DNA of 25,864 nt from a virus, in the IMG/VR virus record IMGVR_UViG_3300009151_000330, positions 1 through 25,864 of that record. The stretch is one strand, 5' to 3'. The notes under the pieces were generated by a model. That model was not told the origin of the DNA. It did not search any database and saw only the letters and a program-made list of their open reading frames with translations. The position numbers were made by a program, and so were the translations under genes. Shown here one piece after another: positions 1 to 7,545 of this stretch (positions are counted from its first letter, which is position 1; each line of letters opens with the position of its first letter).

Positions 1-111
1 AATGAGGAGTATGAAAACTCATTGAATGACGCGCGTTCTACTATTCGCGTAGTCCGTCCTACTGAAATCTATGATTTTGCTCAGTCATTCAGTAAAAAAC
101 TAAATGGCTAA
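1..111 (+). CDS. 53: C-terminal end of a probable baseplate wedge protein gp53 (partial)
   Basis: The window opens inside a reading frame that ends at a TAA at 109-111, leaving the last 36 residues. The pattern NDARSTIRVVRPTEIYDFAQ resembles the end of T4-like gp53, where a charged helix is followed by a basic strand and a 'lkPxYlxxF' type helix. gp53 is the wedge protein that clamps neighbouring wedges together in the baseplate ring. The position directly before the hub and gp5 genes matches the T4 order 53-5. The stop overlaps the next start by 8 bases (ATGGCTAA), which suggests translational coupling. Only the tail of the protein is visible, so the family call rests on a short pattern plus gene order. 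Confidence 0.5.
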   Translation, partial: NEEYENSLNDARSTIRVVRPTEIYDFAQSFSKKLNG

Positions 112-1468
112 TATCTCAAACATCTCAGTCAATACTTCGCAGGCATTAGTGCCTACGTCGTATTCTCTCCAGCAAGTTACTATCACTAACCACGCTGGAA
201 AGCAGAATGATATAAAGGCACTAGTGACCGATTTTACGATCACTGAGAGTGTATATCGTTCTGCTCTCGTATTGAGCATGAATGTAAAAGATCCACTGAA
301 CCTCATAGAAGAACTACAGTTAACGGGTCAAGAGGTCATTAATGTAGTCCTCGCTAGAGCCGAGTTTGGATCAAACGATCAAGTCACAATAGATCTCAAT
401 TTTTATGTTAGTGAGTATCCTCTGCTTGGTAAGTATGATACTCGATTGCAGGTTTATACCATCAGAGGCGTCACAGAACACGCCTTTATATCAAACTTGA
501 AGAAGATTTCCCGAGCGTTCTCAGGAAACATTAATGATTTTGTTCAACAAGTCTTAACTCAAGATCTCAATGTATCTACAGATTCTATTAATGCTTCTGC
601 TTCTGCTTCTCCTATTATTACGTTCATTGTACCAAATTTAAGTCCTTTAGATGCAATCAGCTGGGCATTAAGAAGGTCATTTGATTCGACTGGCAGTCCT
701 TACTACTGTTTTCAGACCTTGGATGGCACGATTCATATCCAAAGTCAAACGGACATGATTTCTCAAGAATCATACAAAGAGTACATTGACGCCAAGTTCT
801 ATGAGTATGTCCAAGATGGTAAGACGGACGCGCAATCGGCGTACGAGGAGAGGTCTAAAAGGATCCTTTCGATTGCGTCTGAATTGAAGATGTCCAAATA
901 CATTTCAGCCAAAAATGGTGCATTTGCTTCCAAGACTCAGTACTTAGACCTATCGACCAAGTCGTTGTTACAACAAAACTTTAATTATAGCGATACGTTC
1001 TCAAAAATGACGGTGATTGATAAGTTCTCGGTGCTGTCACCATCCTTTAAACCAGAGAACACGTCGGACACACTCGCGGGTTATCCAAACTCAAAAGTCA
1101 ATTACATATCCACGAATAGTATGTCCTTTGATAAAGCAAATAACTATAACTCGGCAACTACGGCGACTTCTATCAATAAGGCTCAGTGTTATACAGAAAA
1201 TCTTGAGACGCTGACTCACGATGTAACACTGGCAGGCGACTTTCAGCTAGTCTCAGGCAGTGTCATAAGTCTTAAATTGCCACCTTCGATCGATCCACAG
1301 GTCAAAACAAAGAACTCCAATGCCAAGGGCGACCTAAAGAAAGATATATTCTTCTCAGGTAATTACTTAGTTACATCGGTGGTTCATAACTTTGCTGAAG
1401 AGTACACGGTGGATCTAAAAGTAAAGAAAGATTCACTATCGTTTGATCTATCAGTAGTTACATCATGA
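104..1468 (+). CDS. Baseplate central hub protein, gp27-like
   Basis: A 454-residue protein that probably forms the trimeric central hub ring joining the tail tube to the spike (T4 gp27 role; gpD/VgrG-like hub fold). What is seen: a beta-rich N-terminal half with the pattern LVTDFTITESVYRSALVLSM and 'YTIRGVTEHAF', typical of hub proteins that start with paired barrel domains, then a segment 'FIVPNLSPLDAISWALRRSF' like the gp27/gpD region in which small insertion domains occur. T4 gp27 is 391 residues, so this is somewhat longer. The next gene, the OB-fold spike, starts inside its stop (ATGA, 1465-1468), as expected for partners made in fixed ratio. Sequence similarity to gp27 is weak by eye; order and partner carry much of the call. 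Confidence 0.65.
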   Translation: MANISNISVNTSQALVPTSYSLQQVTITNHAGKQNDIKALVTDFTITESVYRSALVLSMNVKDPLNLIEELQLTGQEVINVVLARAEFGSNDQVTIDLNFYVSEYPLLGKYDTRLQVYTIRGVTEHAFISNLKKISRAFSGNINDFVQQVLTQDLNVSTDSINASASASPIITFIVPNLSPLDAISWALRRSFDSTGSPYYCFQTLDGTIHIQSQTDMISQESYKEYIDAKFYEYVQDGKTDAQSAYEERSKRILSIASELKMSKYISAKNGAFASKTQYLDLSTKSLLQQNFNYSDTFSKMTVIDKFSVLSPSFKPENTSDTLAGYPNSKVNYISTNSMSFDKANNYNSATTATSINKAQCYTENLETLTHDVTLAGDFQLVSGSVISLKLPPSIDPQVKTKNSNAKGDLKKDIFFSGNYLVTSVVHNFAEEYTVDLKVKKDSLSFDLSVVTS

Positions 1469-2862
1469 ACAATAACTCTTTCGATCAATTCATAGGCGGC
1501 CAATTCTCTTGGTTCACTGGAGTCGTGGAGGATATCATCGATCCTCAACAGATGGGTCGTATTAGAGTACGTTGTTTTGGTTACCATATTGACGATAAGT
1601 CTCAGATACCGACTGCTTCCTTACCTTGGGCGCTAGTTATGACGCCGATTACTTCGGCATCCATGTCAGGAGTCGGAACATCTGCGACAGGCATTCTTCA
1701 AGGGTCATGGGTGATCGGGTTCTTCCGCGATGGTCCTTCTGCACAGGATCCGATCGTGTTAGGTACGATTCCATCGATATCGACAGGCGGAGATCCAACG
1801 AGAGGTTTCTCGGATCCAGATAACGCGAATCCAAAGAATCCTGGACAAATTGACACACCGACTGAGGCTACGATCTCCTTTAAGAATGCGACGAGTTATG
1901 TGCTAAGGAACGACTTAAAGCAAACGAAGATTGAGACTGCGATTCCACCTAAAGTATCTTCAGTTGCTGTCGATAACCCTGATTCTTATTACACGAGACA
2001 GACATGGAGTAATTGGGATGTCTCTAAAGTCGTAAATCCAGTGTATCCAAAGAATCAAGTATTTCACTCGGAATCAGGGCACGTGAAAGAAATAGACGAT
2101 ACTCCTGGCTACGAGCGCCTGTTCGAGATGCATAAGTCTGGAACTTACACTGAAATAGATGCGATAGGCAATAAGACAACCACGATCGTGGGTAAAAACT
2201 ATCAAGTAGTGCTCAGTGATGACAACATCTACATTAAAGGAAATGCGAATCTAACAGTGGATGGAGACTTTAGGCAGCTGGTCAAGGGTAATTACTTCCT
2301 TGAGGTGGAAGGCAATAAGACCGAATACATCAAGGGTTCTAGACAATCAAAAGTTGGATTGTCAGATCAAACCGAGATCGGTCAGGACATGGCTTCAAAC
2401 GTGAAAGCAAATAGAGTCTCAAGGGTCGGTGGTGATACGACTGTCATACGAGATGGTAACAAGTCTGAAACGATTGGTAAGAACGATAGTGTCATGGTAT
2501 CAGGTAACGTCAGTAACATAACACTGGGTACTTTCCAACAGTACGTTGGTAGCCACCTAGAAGTTACGACGAGTGGTCACTTAATACTCGTATCGAGCCT
2601 AGATATGTCCATTGAGACGACAAACACGCTACTAATATCTGCTGATCAAGCAGTTACTCAACACTACGGTAGCACTCTCGCCATTACGACCGTCGGAGGC
2701 GTGACGGAGACATTCGGTGGAAGTCTTACAACTTCCGCAAGCGGAACGATGAGTATTGAATCGAGTGGAAATGCCACGATCGGGTCGTCTGGCGGTCAAG
2801 CGACAGTAGTAGCTGGCGGTGGAAACGTCGTGCTCTCACCTTCGGGTCAAGTCATACTGTAA
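1465..2862 (+). CDS. 5: Baseplate spike protein gp5, without a lysozyme domain
   Basis: A 465-residue spike that would sit at the tip of the tail tube and pierce the outer membrane. Residues about 14-105 form the OB-fold domain, with the family signature 'FTGVVEDIIDPQQMGRIRVR' and a later 'PWALVMTP' and 'GSWVIGFFRDGPSAQDPIVLG'. Residues about 106-195 are a Pro/Asp/Asn-rich linker. From about residue 200 to the end there are short alternating strands, beginning 'HSESGHVKEIDDTPGYERLF' and followed by repeated Gly/Asn/Asp turns, the intertwined beta-helix of gp5 and VgrG. T4 gp5 (575 residues) has a T4-lysozyme domain between OB fold and helix; nothing like it is seen here. It overlaps the hub gene by four bases. 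Confidence 0.88.
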   Translation: MNNNSFDQFIGGQFSWFTGVVEDIIDPQQMGRIRVRCFGYHIDDKSQIPTASLPWALVMTPITSASMSGVGTSATGILQGSWVIGFFRDGPSAQDPIVLGTIPSISTGGDPTRGFSDPDNANPKNPGQIDTPTEATISFKNATSYVLRNDLKQTKIETAIPPKVSSVAVDNPDSYYTRQTWSNWDVSKVVNPVYPKNQVFHSESGHVKEIDDTPGYERLFEMHKSGTYTEIDAIGNKTTTIVGKNYQVVLSDDNIYIKGNANLTVDGDFRQLVKGNYFLEVEGNKTEYIKGSRQSKVGLSDQTEIGQDMASNVKANRVSRVGGDTTVIRDGNKSETIGKNDSVMVSGNVSNITLGTFQQYVGSHLEVTTSGHLILVSSLDMSIETTNTLLISADQAVTQHYGSTLAITTVGGVTETFGGSLTTSASGTMSIESSGNATIGSSGGQATVVAGGGNVVLSPSGQVIL

Positions 2863-2872
2863 TAATAATAAT

Positions 2873-4099
2873 ATGTCTTTAATAATACCTACAATCTCGA
2901 GTGTTACGACCTTGCCAGGTTTATCTACACTGCCTTCGAGTGCCTCTTTGCCTGATTTTACGAGCTTGTTAAAACCACCCACGCCTAGTCTATCGAGTCT
3001 TGCTGGAGCGGGTCCTAGCCTGACGAGCGCGATATCAGGACTCTCAAGCTTAAGTGGATTATCTTCAGGGTCATCGGTCATACCAACGCTGCCAACACTG
3101 CCTGGCATACCTGGCTTACCTGTCGTTAATTTAACCTGCGGTCAAAATGAAACACTCGCGCAATTGGATAACATTCGATCCAATATCATGGGTCTATTGG
3201 CTAATAAGAAAGCAGGTCTTTTAGCCCTGGCGTCTCAGATACCACAAGCACAAGGCTTACTCTCTCAGCTTCAGCAGAAACAAGAGTTACTTTATTCTTT
3301 ACAGAACGACATTGCATCTCTTCAAGCTTCACATTATTCGCCTGAGTCGATCCTTTCCTTTGCAAATCGTTGGGGATCAATGATACCAAACGCTCAGTTG
3401 CAGTCAATTCTTGCCACTATCAATAATTCGATTAGTTCTGGTAATGGATTAGATATCTGTGGAAGCATACCAAACCTAAATATTAATCCTGTAACAAATG
3501 CAGTGGTGCAGCTCGCACCAGTGTCTTACACTCCGAATATTGCTCCTATCGCTGCGTCGCCTCTAGTGGCAACAGTCATTGATAATACTCAGGCAGTCAG
3601 TACTGGTAATAGTTCTGAAAAATATCAAGTTATTACTGATTTTGCACAGAATTTATATACGCCAGTTGAAAAACAAGTTTGGGACCCTCTTCACGCTCAA
3701 AAGGATAGTCTTGTTAAAGCGTTTCAGAAGGCGCTGATAGATGCAGCTCCGCTATTTGCAAAGATCAAGAAATATGGAAAAAATTCCAAACAGCTTAACG
3801 ACGCAGGTCTATTGACACCAGCGGATTTGCAGTTAAGAGATGCTTATAACAAGGCAAGACAGCCGTGCGTAAACTATAACTATGCAGAACCAAACGTGGT
3901 ATATTGGTTCTATTACTATCAAAAACTTATTAATGGACAAATTACTCAAAGCGCCTTTGACGCCAAAAGAAAGTCTTTTGTGGAAGATACTAATTTCGCT
4001 TTGTTTGTTCGATACATCGTATTAACTGAGAAAATCGTAGATTTAAACAAAGATACCGTAAAGAGATATTGGTACTATTCTGACAACAGAAGTCAATAA
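2873..4099 (+). CDS. Structural protein of unknown function between gp5 and gp25
   Basis: A 408-residue protein not recognised as a named family. The ATG at 2873 is chosen because it lies just past the gp5 stop and opens with MSLIIPTISS; an in-frame ATG at 2819 would overlap the gp5 beta-helix codons by 44 bases and adds an unlikely Cys/Asn-rich leader. Residues 1-85 are a low-complexity Leu/Ser/Pro/Gly stretch with motifs such as 'LPTLPGIPGLP'. Residues about 93-152 are predicted helix or coiled coil rich in Leu and Gln. Residues about 235-408 look folded and aromatic, with 'NVVYWFYYYQKLINGQ'. No signal peptide or membrane span is evident. Its slot, after the spike and before the sheath initiator, is the region where T4 encodes the spike-tip protein gp5.4, but no PAAR pattern is seen. 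A virion or baseplate role is inferred from context. Confidence 0.75.
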   Translation: MSLIIPTISSVTTLPGLSTLPSSASLPDFTSLLKPPTPSLSSLAGAGPSLTSAISGLSSLSGLSSGSSVIPTLPTLPGIPGLPVVNLTCGQNETLAQLDNIRSNIMGLLANKKAGLLALASQIPQAQGLLSQLQQKQELLYSLQNDIASLQASHYSPESILSFANRWGSMIPNAQLQSILATINNSISSGNGLDICGSIPNLNINPVTNAVVQLAPVSYTPNIAPIAASPLVATVIDNTQAVSTGNSSEKYQVITDFAQNLYTPVEKQVWDPLHAQKDSLVKAFQKALIDAAPLFAKIKKYGKNSKQLNDAGLLTPADLQLRDAYNKARQPCVNYNYAEPNVVYWFYYYQKLINGQITQSAFDAKRKSFVEDTNFALFVRYIVLTEKIVDLNKDTVKRYWYYSDNRSQ

Positions 4100-4105
4100 A
4101 ATACT

Positions 4106-4113
4106 TATAAATA
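4106..4113 (+). promoter_or_regulatory. T4-type late promoter box upstream of gp25
   Basis: An exact TATAAATA, the -10-like box read by the T4-type late sigma factor gp55, lies 18 bases before the gp25 start, in the 32-base gap after the previous gene. Transcription would start roughly 6-7 bases further on, giving a leader of about a dozen bases. No -35 element is needed in this system. The same box followed by the same ATTATTACC string recurs at 22676. Confidence 0.75.
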
Positions 4114-4131
4114 GAGTATTATTACCCATAA

Positions 4132-4575
4132 ATGAGCGTCGCACTATCAGATTACAATGTCAGAAATCGAGTGTCTGCGGTCGTGTCAAAACAGAAGCCA
4201 TATTCGGATTTGGATATGTCTTTGGACATAAACCCCTCGACTCGTGATATCGTGCCATTTTATGACATAGCTGCGGTCAAGAACTCAGTAAAGAACTTAA
4301 TCCTTACAAGCTTTTCAGAAAGGCCATTCGATCCTGAGTATGGGTCTAATTTAACGGCACTTTTGTTCGAACCCGTAGATAAATTTACTCGAAATTCATT
4401 AAAAAACGCTATTATTCGAGTCATTTCCGTCTATGAACCTCGCGTAGATTCACTAGTTGTAGAGGTCGACGATCAACCAGACAACAATAGGTATCAAGTA
4501 ACCCTAGGTTTTCGAGTTATTACATTGAATCATTCGGTCGTCAATATGGATGTATATTTACTCAGGATCAGGTAA
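4132..4575 (+). CDS. 25: Baseplate wedge protein gp25 (sheath initiator)
   Basis: A 147-residue gp25-family protein, also related to TssE of type VI secretion and gpW of P2. It docks on the wedge core and nucleates sheath polymerisation. The family signatures are clear: 'SERPFDPEYGSNLTALLFEP' at about residues 62-81 and the EPR motif at 102-104 (YEPRVDSLVVEV), followed by a closing beta hairpin. The length is close to T4 gp25 (132 residues). It has its own late promoter box at 4106 and precedes gp6, with which gp25 interacts directly in the wedge. The start ATG at 4132 follows an A/T-rich leader with no Shine-Dalgarno sequence. Confidence 0.93.
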   Translation: MSVALSDYNVRNRVSAVVSKQKPYSDLDMSLDINPSTRDIVPFYDIAAVKNSVKNLILTSFSERPFDPEYGSNLTALLFEPVDKFTRNSLKNAIIRVISVYEPRVDSLVVEVDDQPDNNRYQVTLGFRVITLNHSVVNMDVYLLRIR

Positions 4576-4599
4576 TAATCACTATTAAATCTTTCTATT

Positions 4600-6429
4600 A
4601 TGCCTCAATTTAACGTTACCAACTTGGATTATGACCAGATAAAAACCAATATGATCGAGTATTTCTCGTCATTAGGTGGTGCATATAATGATTGGAACTT
4701 TGAAGGAGCGGGTCTGTCTCAATTGATGACGATTTTGGCATATAACACGCACTATAACGCCATGATCGCTCAGCTGTCGCTGAATGAGGTGTTCTTAAAC
4801 TCAGCGCAATTGAGAGGTAATGTTGTATCGGCGGCCAAGACCCTTGGGTATACACCTAGATCTTTAAAGGCTTCCAGTGCGGTCGTAAACATAACAGTGA
4901 ATGCTTCAGGAACGCCTCCTGCGTATCTAGATCTACAGCGTGGCACTCGTTTTACGGCGAGTACAAACTCCGAGCAATACACCTTTGTCGTATTGGATAC
5001 TCAGGAAGCTGCAAATCAGTCAAATAGCTACAGCTTTAATAACGTTAAGATCACTCAAGGCATACTCAAACGCATGCTTTATGTCGTTGATCCAACCGTG
5101 ATCCGTCAGATGTATGTCATACCTGATATGAACGTTGATATGACGACTGTAAGAGTCCGAGTAAAAGCGAATACACAATCTGACAGTTATACGATATTTA
5201 CACCATTCGTGACTCTTTCAGGTATTGGTTCAACCTCACAGATCTACTTCTCTCAAGAGAACAACCAGGGTCAATACGAGTTATACTTTGGAGACGGAGT
5301 CATTGGTAAAGCATTGGAAGCCAACAATATAGTAGAAATTGAGTACATTTATACCGATGGAACTATTGCAAATGGCGCGAGCGCTTTCACTGCAGTCGAT
5401 ACGATAGGTGGCTACAACACGATTAGCGTAAGCGTCGTATCGAGTTCGACAGGCGGAGCGGTCGCTGAAAGTATTGAGTCGATTCGTTTCAACGCACCAC
5501 TGTCTTATATCACTCAAAATCGTGCAGTGACTGCCGACGATTATAGATCTTTAATTCTAGCGGGCGTCGGTAACATCCAATCGATATCGGTATGGGGTGG
5601 GGAAGACTCAGTCATTCCTGACTATGGTAAGGTTTACATCTGTATTAAACCGACTGGAGCTGCCGCTTTAACTACTGCTGAAAAGAATAATATTACTTCA
5701 AACATCTTGAAGGGTAAGAATGTAGTTTCAATCACTCCAATCATAGTTGATCCTGACTATACGTATATCACGCTACAAGTATTCTTTAAGTATAATCCTA
5801 ACTTGACTGATTTAAGCTTAATCGATCTTCAGTCGGTCGTTCGTAACACAATCACGAGATACAACAGCGATAAGCTAGAGAGCTTCCAAGGAGTGTTCCG
5901 TTACTCTGAGTTCTTAAGAGCCATCGACGCTTCTGACTCCTCGATCATCAATTCAGACGCGATCGTAAAGATGTATAAGACAGTCACGCCATTGAATACG
6001 GTAAATAACACATTTAACATTCAGTATTCAGCTTCAATCATGATCTCGAATACGACTGACTCATTGATTGCCTCAAGCTCGTTCTTGATCAATGGAGTTA
6101 CTTGTTACTTTGGAGACTCACCTATTAATAATTCAATCGATCGTACAGTATTTGTTTATAAGTTAGTAAACGGTAAACCAGTCATACTTTATAACGTAGG
6201 TAATATCGATTCAGCAAATGGTATTATTAATATCTCATCATTTAGACCGGACACTACTACACCAATTCAAATCATGGTTCCATCGAGCTCGAATGATCTC
6301 GCACCAAAGAGGAACCAGCTATTAGAGATTGATCTCACTCAGACAATCGTCATTGGTTCTATCGATACTATCGCAGTCAGTGGTTCAGCAGGCGCAATTA
6401 ACTACCAGACACCAGCTACTAACATATAA
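4600..6429 (+). CDS. 6: Baseplate wedge protein gp6 (J-like)
   Basis: A 609-residue gp6-type wedge protein, the backbone of the baseplate ring, which dimerises and bundles with gp7 and gp25. The N-terminal helical core has the diagnostic pattern 'LMTILAYNTHYNAMIAQLSL' followed by NEVFLNSAQLRGNVVSAAK at about residues 42-80, then 'LGYTPRS'. The middle beta domain carries 'YELYFGDGVIGKALE' near residue 228, and 'TQNRAVTADDYRSLIL' near 303 marks the baseplate J-like region. T4 gp6 is 660 residues, so the protein is near full length. It follows gp25 by 24 bases, and the next gene starts three bases after its stop. Order 25-6-(7)-8 fits a wedge operon. Confidence 0.92.
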   Translation: MPQFNVTNLDYDQIKTNMIEYFSSLGGAYNDWNFEGAGLSQLMTILAYNTHYNAMIAQLSLNEVFLNSAQLRGNVVSAAKTLGYTPRSLKASSAVVNITVNASGTPPAYLDLQRGTRFTASTNSEQYTFVVLDTQEAANQSNSYSFNNVKITQGILKRMLYVVDPTVIRQMYVIPDMNVDMTTVRVRVKANTQSDSYTIFTPFVTLSGIGSTSQIYFSQENNQGQYELYFGDGVIGKALEANNIVEIEYIYTDGTIANGASAFTAVDTIGGYNTISVSVVSSSTGGAVAESIESIRFNAPLSYITQNRAVTADDYRSLILAGVGNIQSISVWGGEDSVIPDYGKVYICIKPTGAAALTTAEKNNITSNILKGKNVVSITPIIVDPDYTYITLQVFFKYNPNLTDLSLIDLQSVVRNTITRYNSDKLESFQGVFRYSEFLRAIDASDSSIINSDAIVKMYKTVTPLNTVNNTFNIQYSASIMISNTTDSLIASSSFLINGVTCYFGDSPINNSIDRTVFVYKLVNGKPVILYNVGNIDSANGIINISSFRPDTTTPIQIMVPSSSNDLAPKRNQLLEIDLTQTIVIGSIDTIAVSGSAGAINYQTPATNI

Positions 6430-6432
6430 TAC

Positions 6433-7524
6433 ATGTCTACGTATCTTATCGAAAGTACAGCCAGCGTTAGAAAGCAGAGCAAGGAGAACCTGCGCGTTGA
6501 GTCATTGATACCTGAGCAGATACGCCAGAACATTGAGAATCCAAACAACTTAAATTTAGTTCAGTTACTTAAGGACTACTACACATATTTAAATCAAAAT
6601 GGTCAGGCGTCGTTTGCATTGAATACTATTCAGCAAGCGAGAGACCTCGATTCAGTAGATAACAACTACTTGAATCTGATTCAAACTGAAATAGCGGTAT
6701 CGATTCCTCGCGCAATTACGACCGATAGAGTAACTCTATATAAGAACTTAATTCGTTACTACTCAATGAGAGGCTCTGAAGAGTCTATCTCATTGTTCTT
6801 CAAGATCTTATACAGTGACGAGGTTACGATCAGTTATCCAAAAAATGTATTATTGATCCCATCGTCAGGAAACTGGGACACTAGCTATCGTACTCCTATC
6901 TATGACGATATGGGAGCGCTGACTGGTTATTCTCAGGGTGCTTATACGAATAACTTAGGGTTTCTCTCAGATACGATTAAACTTCAAGACTCCTATTACT
7001 ATCAAAAGTTCTCGTACGTGATCAATACGGGCAACAATATAACGATATGGAACGACACGTTTAAGAAGCTGGTTCACCCGGCTGGATTCATATATTTTGG
7101 TCAGATATTGATACTTTTATACCCGACAGAGGTAGTAAACTATAATCCATACACGAATAATCTATTATCAATGATGCCGTTGGAGCAGCCCGGCATCATC
7201 ACGTCCTTGGACTACCCATTGATTCTGATCATTCAGCCAAATGGCGGTATAGACAACATCACTCAAAACACCTTTTATGATACCGTTGGAGTCACAAATG
7301 TTGCGTATGACTCATCGAGTTATAGTATGTCTATCGTAATTCCTTCAGGAACTGATCACAGTGAATTGATCCATTTCTATGATCAATGCTCAGTCTATCA
7401 ATACGCTACAGTTACTTTCGAGACTCAAATAACTTTATACCCTTGGGATGATTATACCATCTCAGACGTTATAAATAATTCATACACTTGGAACAATACC
7501 TCACTCGGCGTCATACTTACCTAG
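6433..7524 (+). CDS. Baseplate wedge protein in the gp7 position (short gp7-like candidate)
   Basis: A 363-residue protein lying exactly between gp6 and gp8, where T4 has gp7. The N-terminal half is mostly helical with 'LVQLLKDYYTYLNQNGQAS' (about residues 43-61), a conserved-looking 'NNYLNLIQTEIAVSIPRA', then 'YYSMRGSEESISLFFKILYS' and 'EVTISYPKNVL', a pattern seen in wedge-core proteins that share the P2 gpI/T4 gp7 N-terminal bundle. The middle has 'LQDSYYYQKFSYVI' and the rest is beta-rich. T4 gp7 is about 1030 residues, so if homologous this keeps only the wedge-core part and lacks the large peripheral domains. The role is inferred from order and motif style; another wedge-associated protein is possible. 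Confidence 0.5.
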   Translation: MSTYLIESTASVRKQSKENLRVESLIPEQIRQNIENPNNLNLVQLLKDYYTYLNQNGQASFALNTIQQARDLDSVDNNYLNLIQTEIAVSIPRAITTDRVTLYKNLIRYYSMRGSEESISLFFKILYSDEVTISYPKNVLLIPSSGNWDTSYRTPIYDDMGALTGYSQGAYTNNLGFLSDTIKLQDSYYYQKFSYVINTGNNITIWNDTFKKLVHPAGFIYFGQILILLYPTEVVNYNPYTNNLLSMMPLEQPGIITSLDYPLILIIQPNGGIDNITQNTFYDTVGVTNVAYDSSSYSMSIVIPSGTDHSELIHFYDQCSVYQYATVTFETQITLYPWDDYTISDVINNSYTWNNTSLGVILT

Positions 7525-7545
7525 TAATTATAATAAGATACCAAC

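Noticed and set aside
2819-2872. Earlier in-frame start for the unknown 408-residue protein
   Set aside because: It would overlap the gp5 beta-helix end and add an atypical leader; the ATG at 2873 is directly after the gp5 stop.
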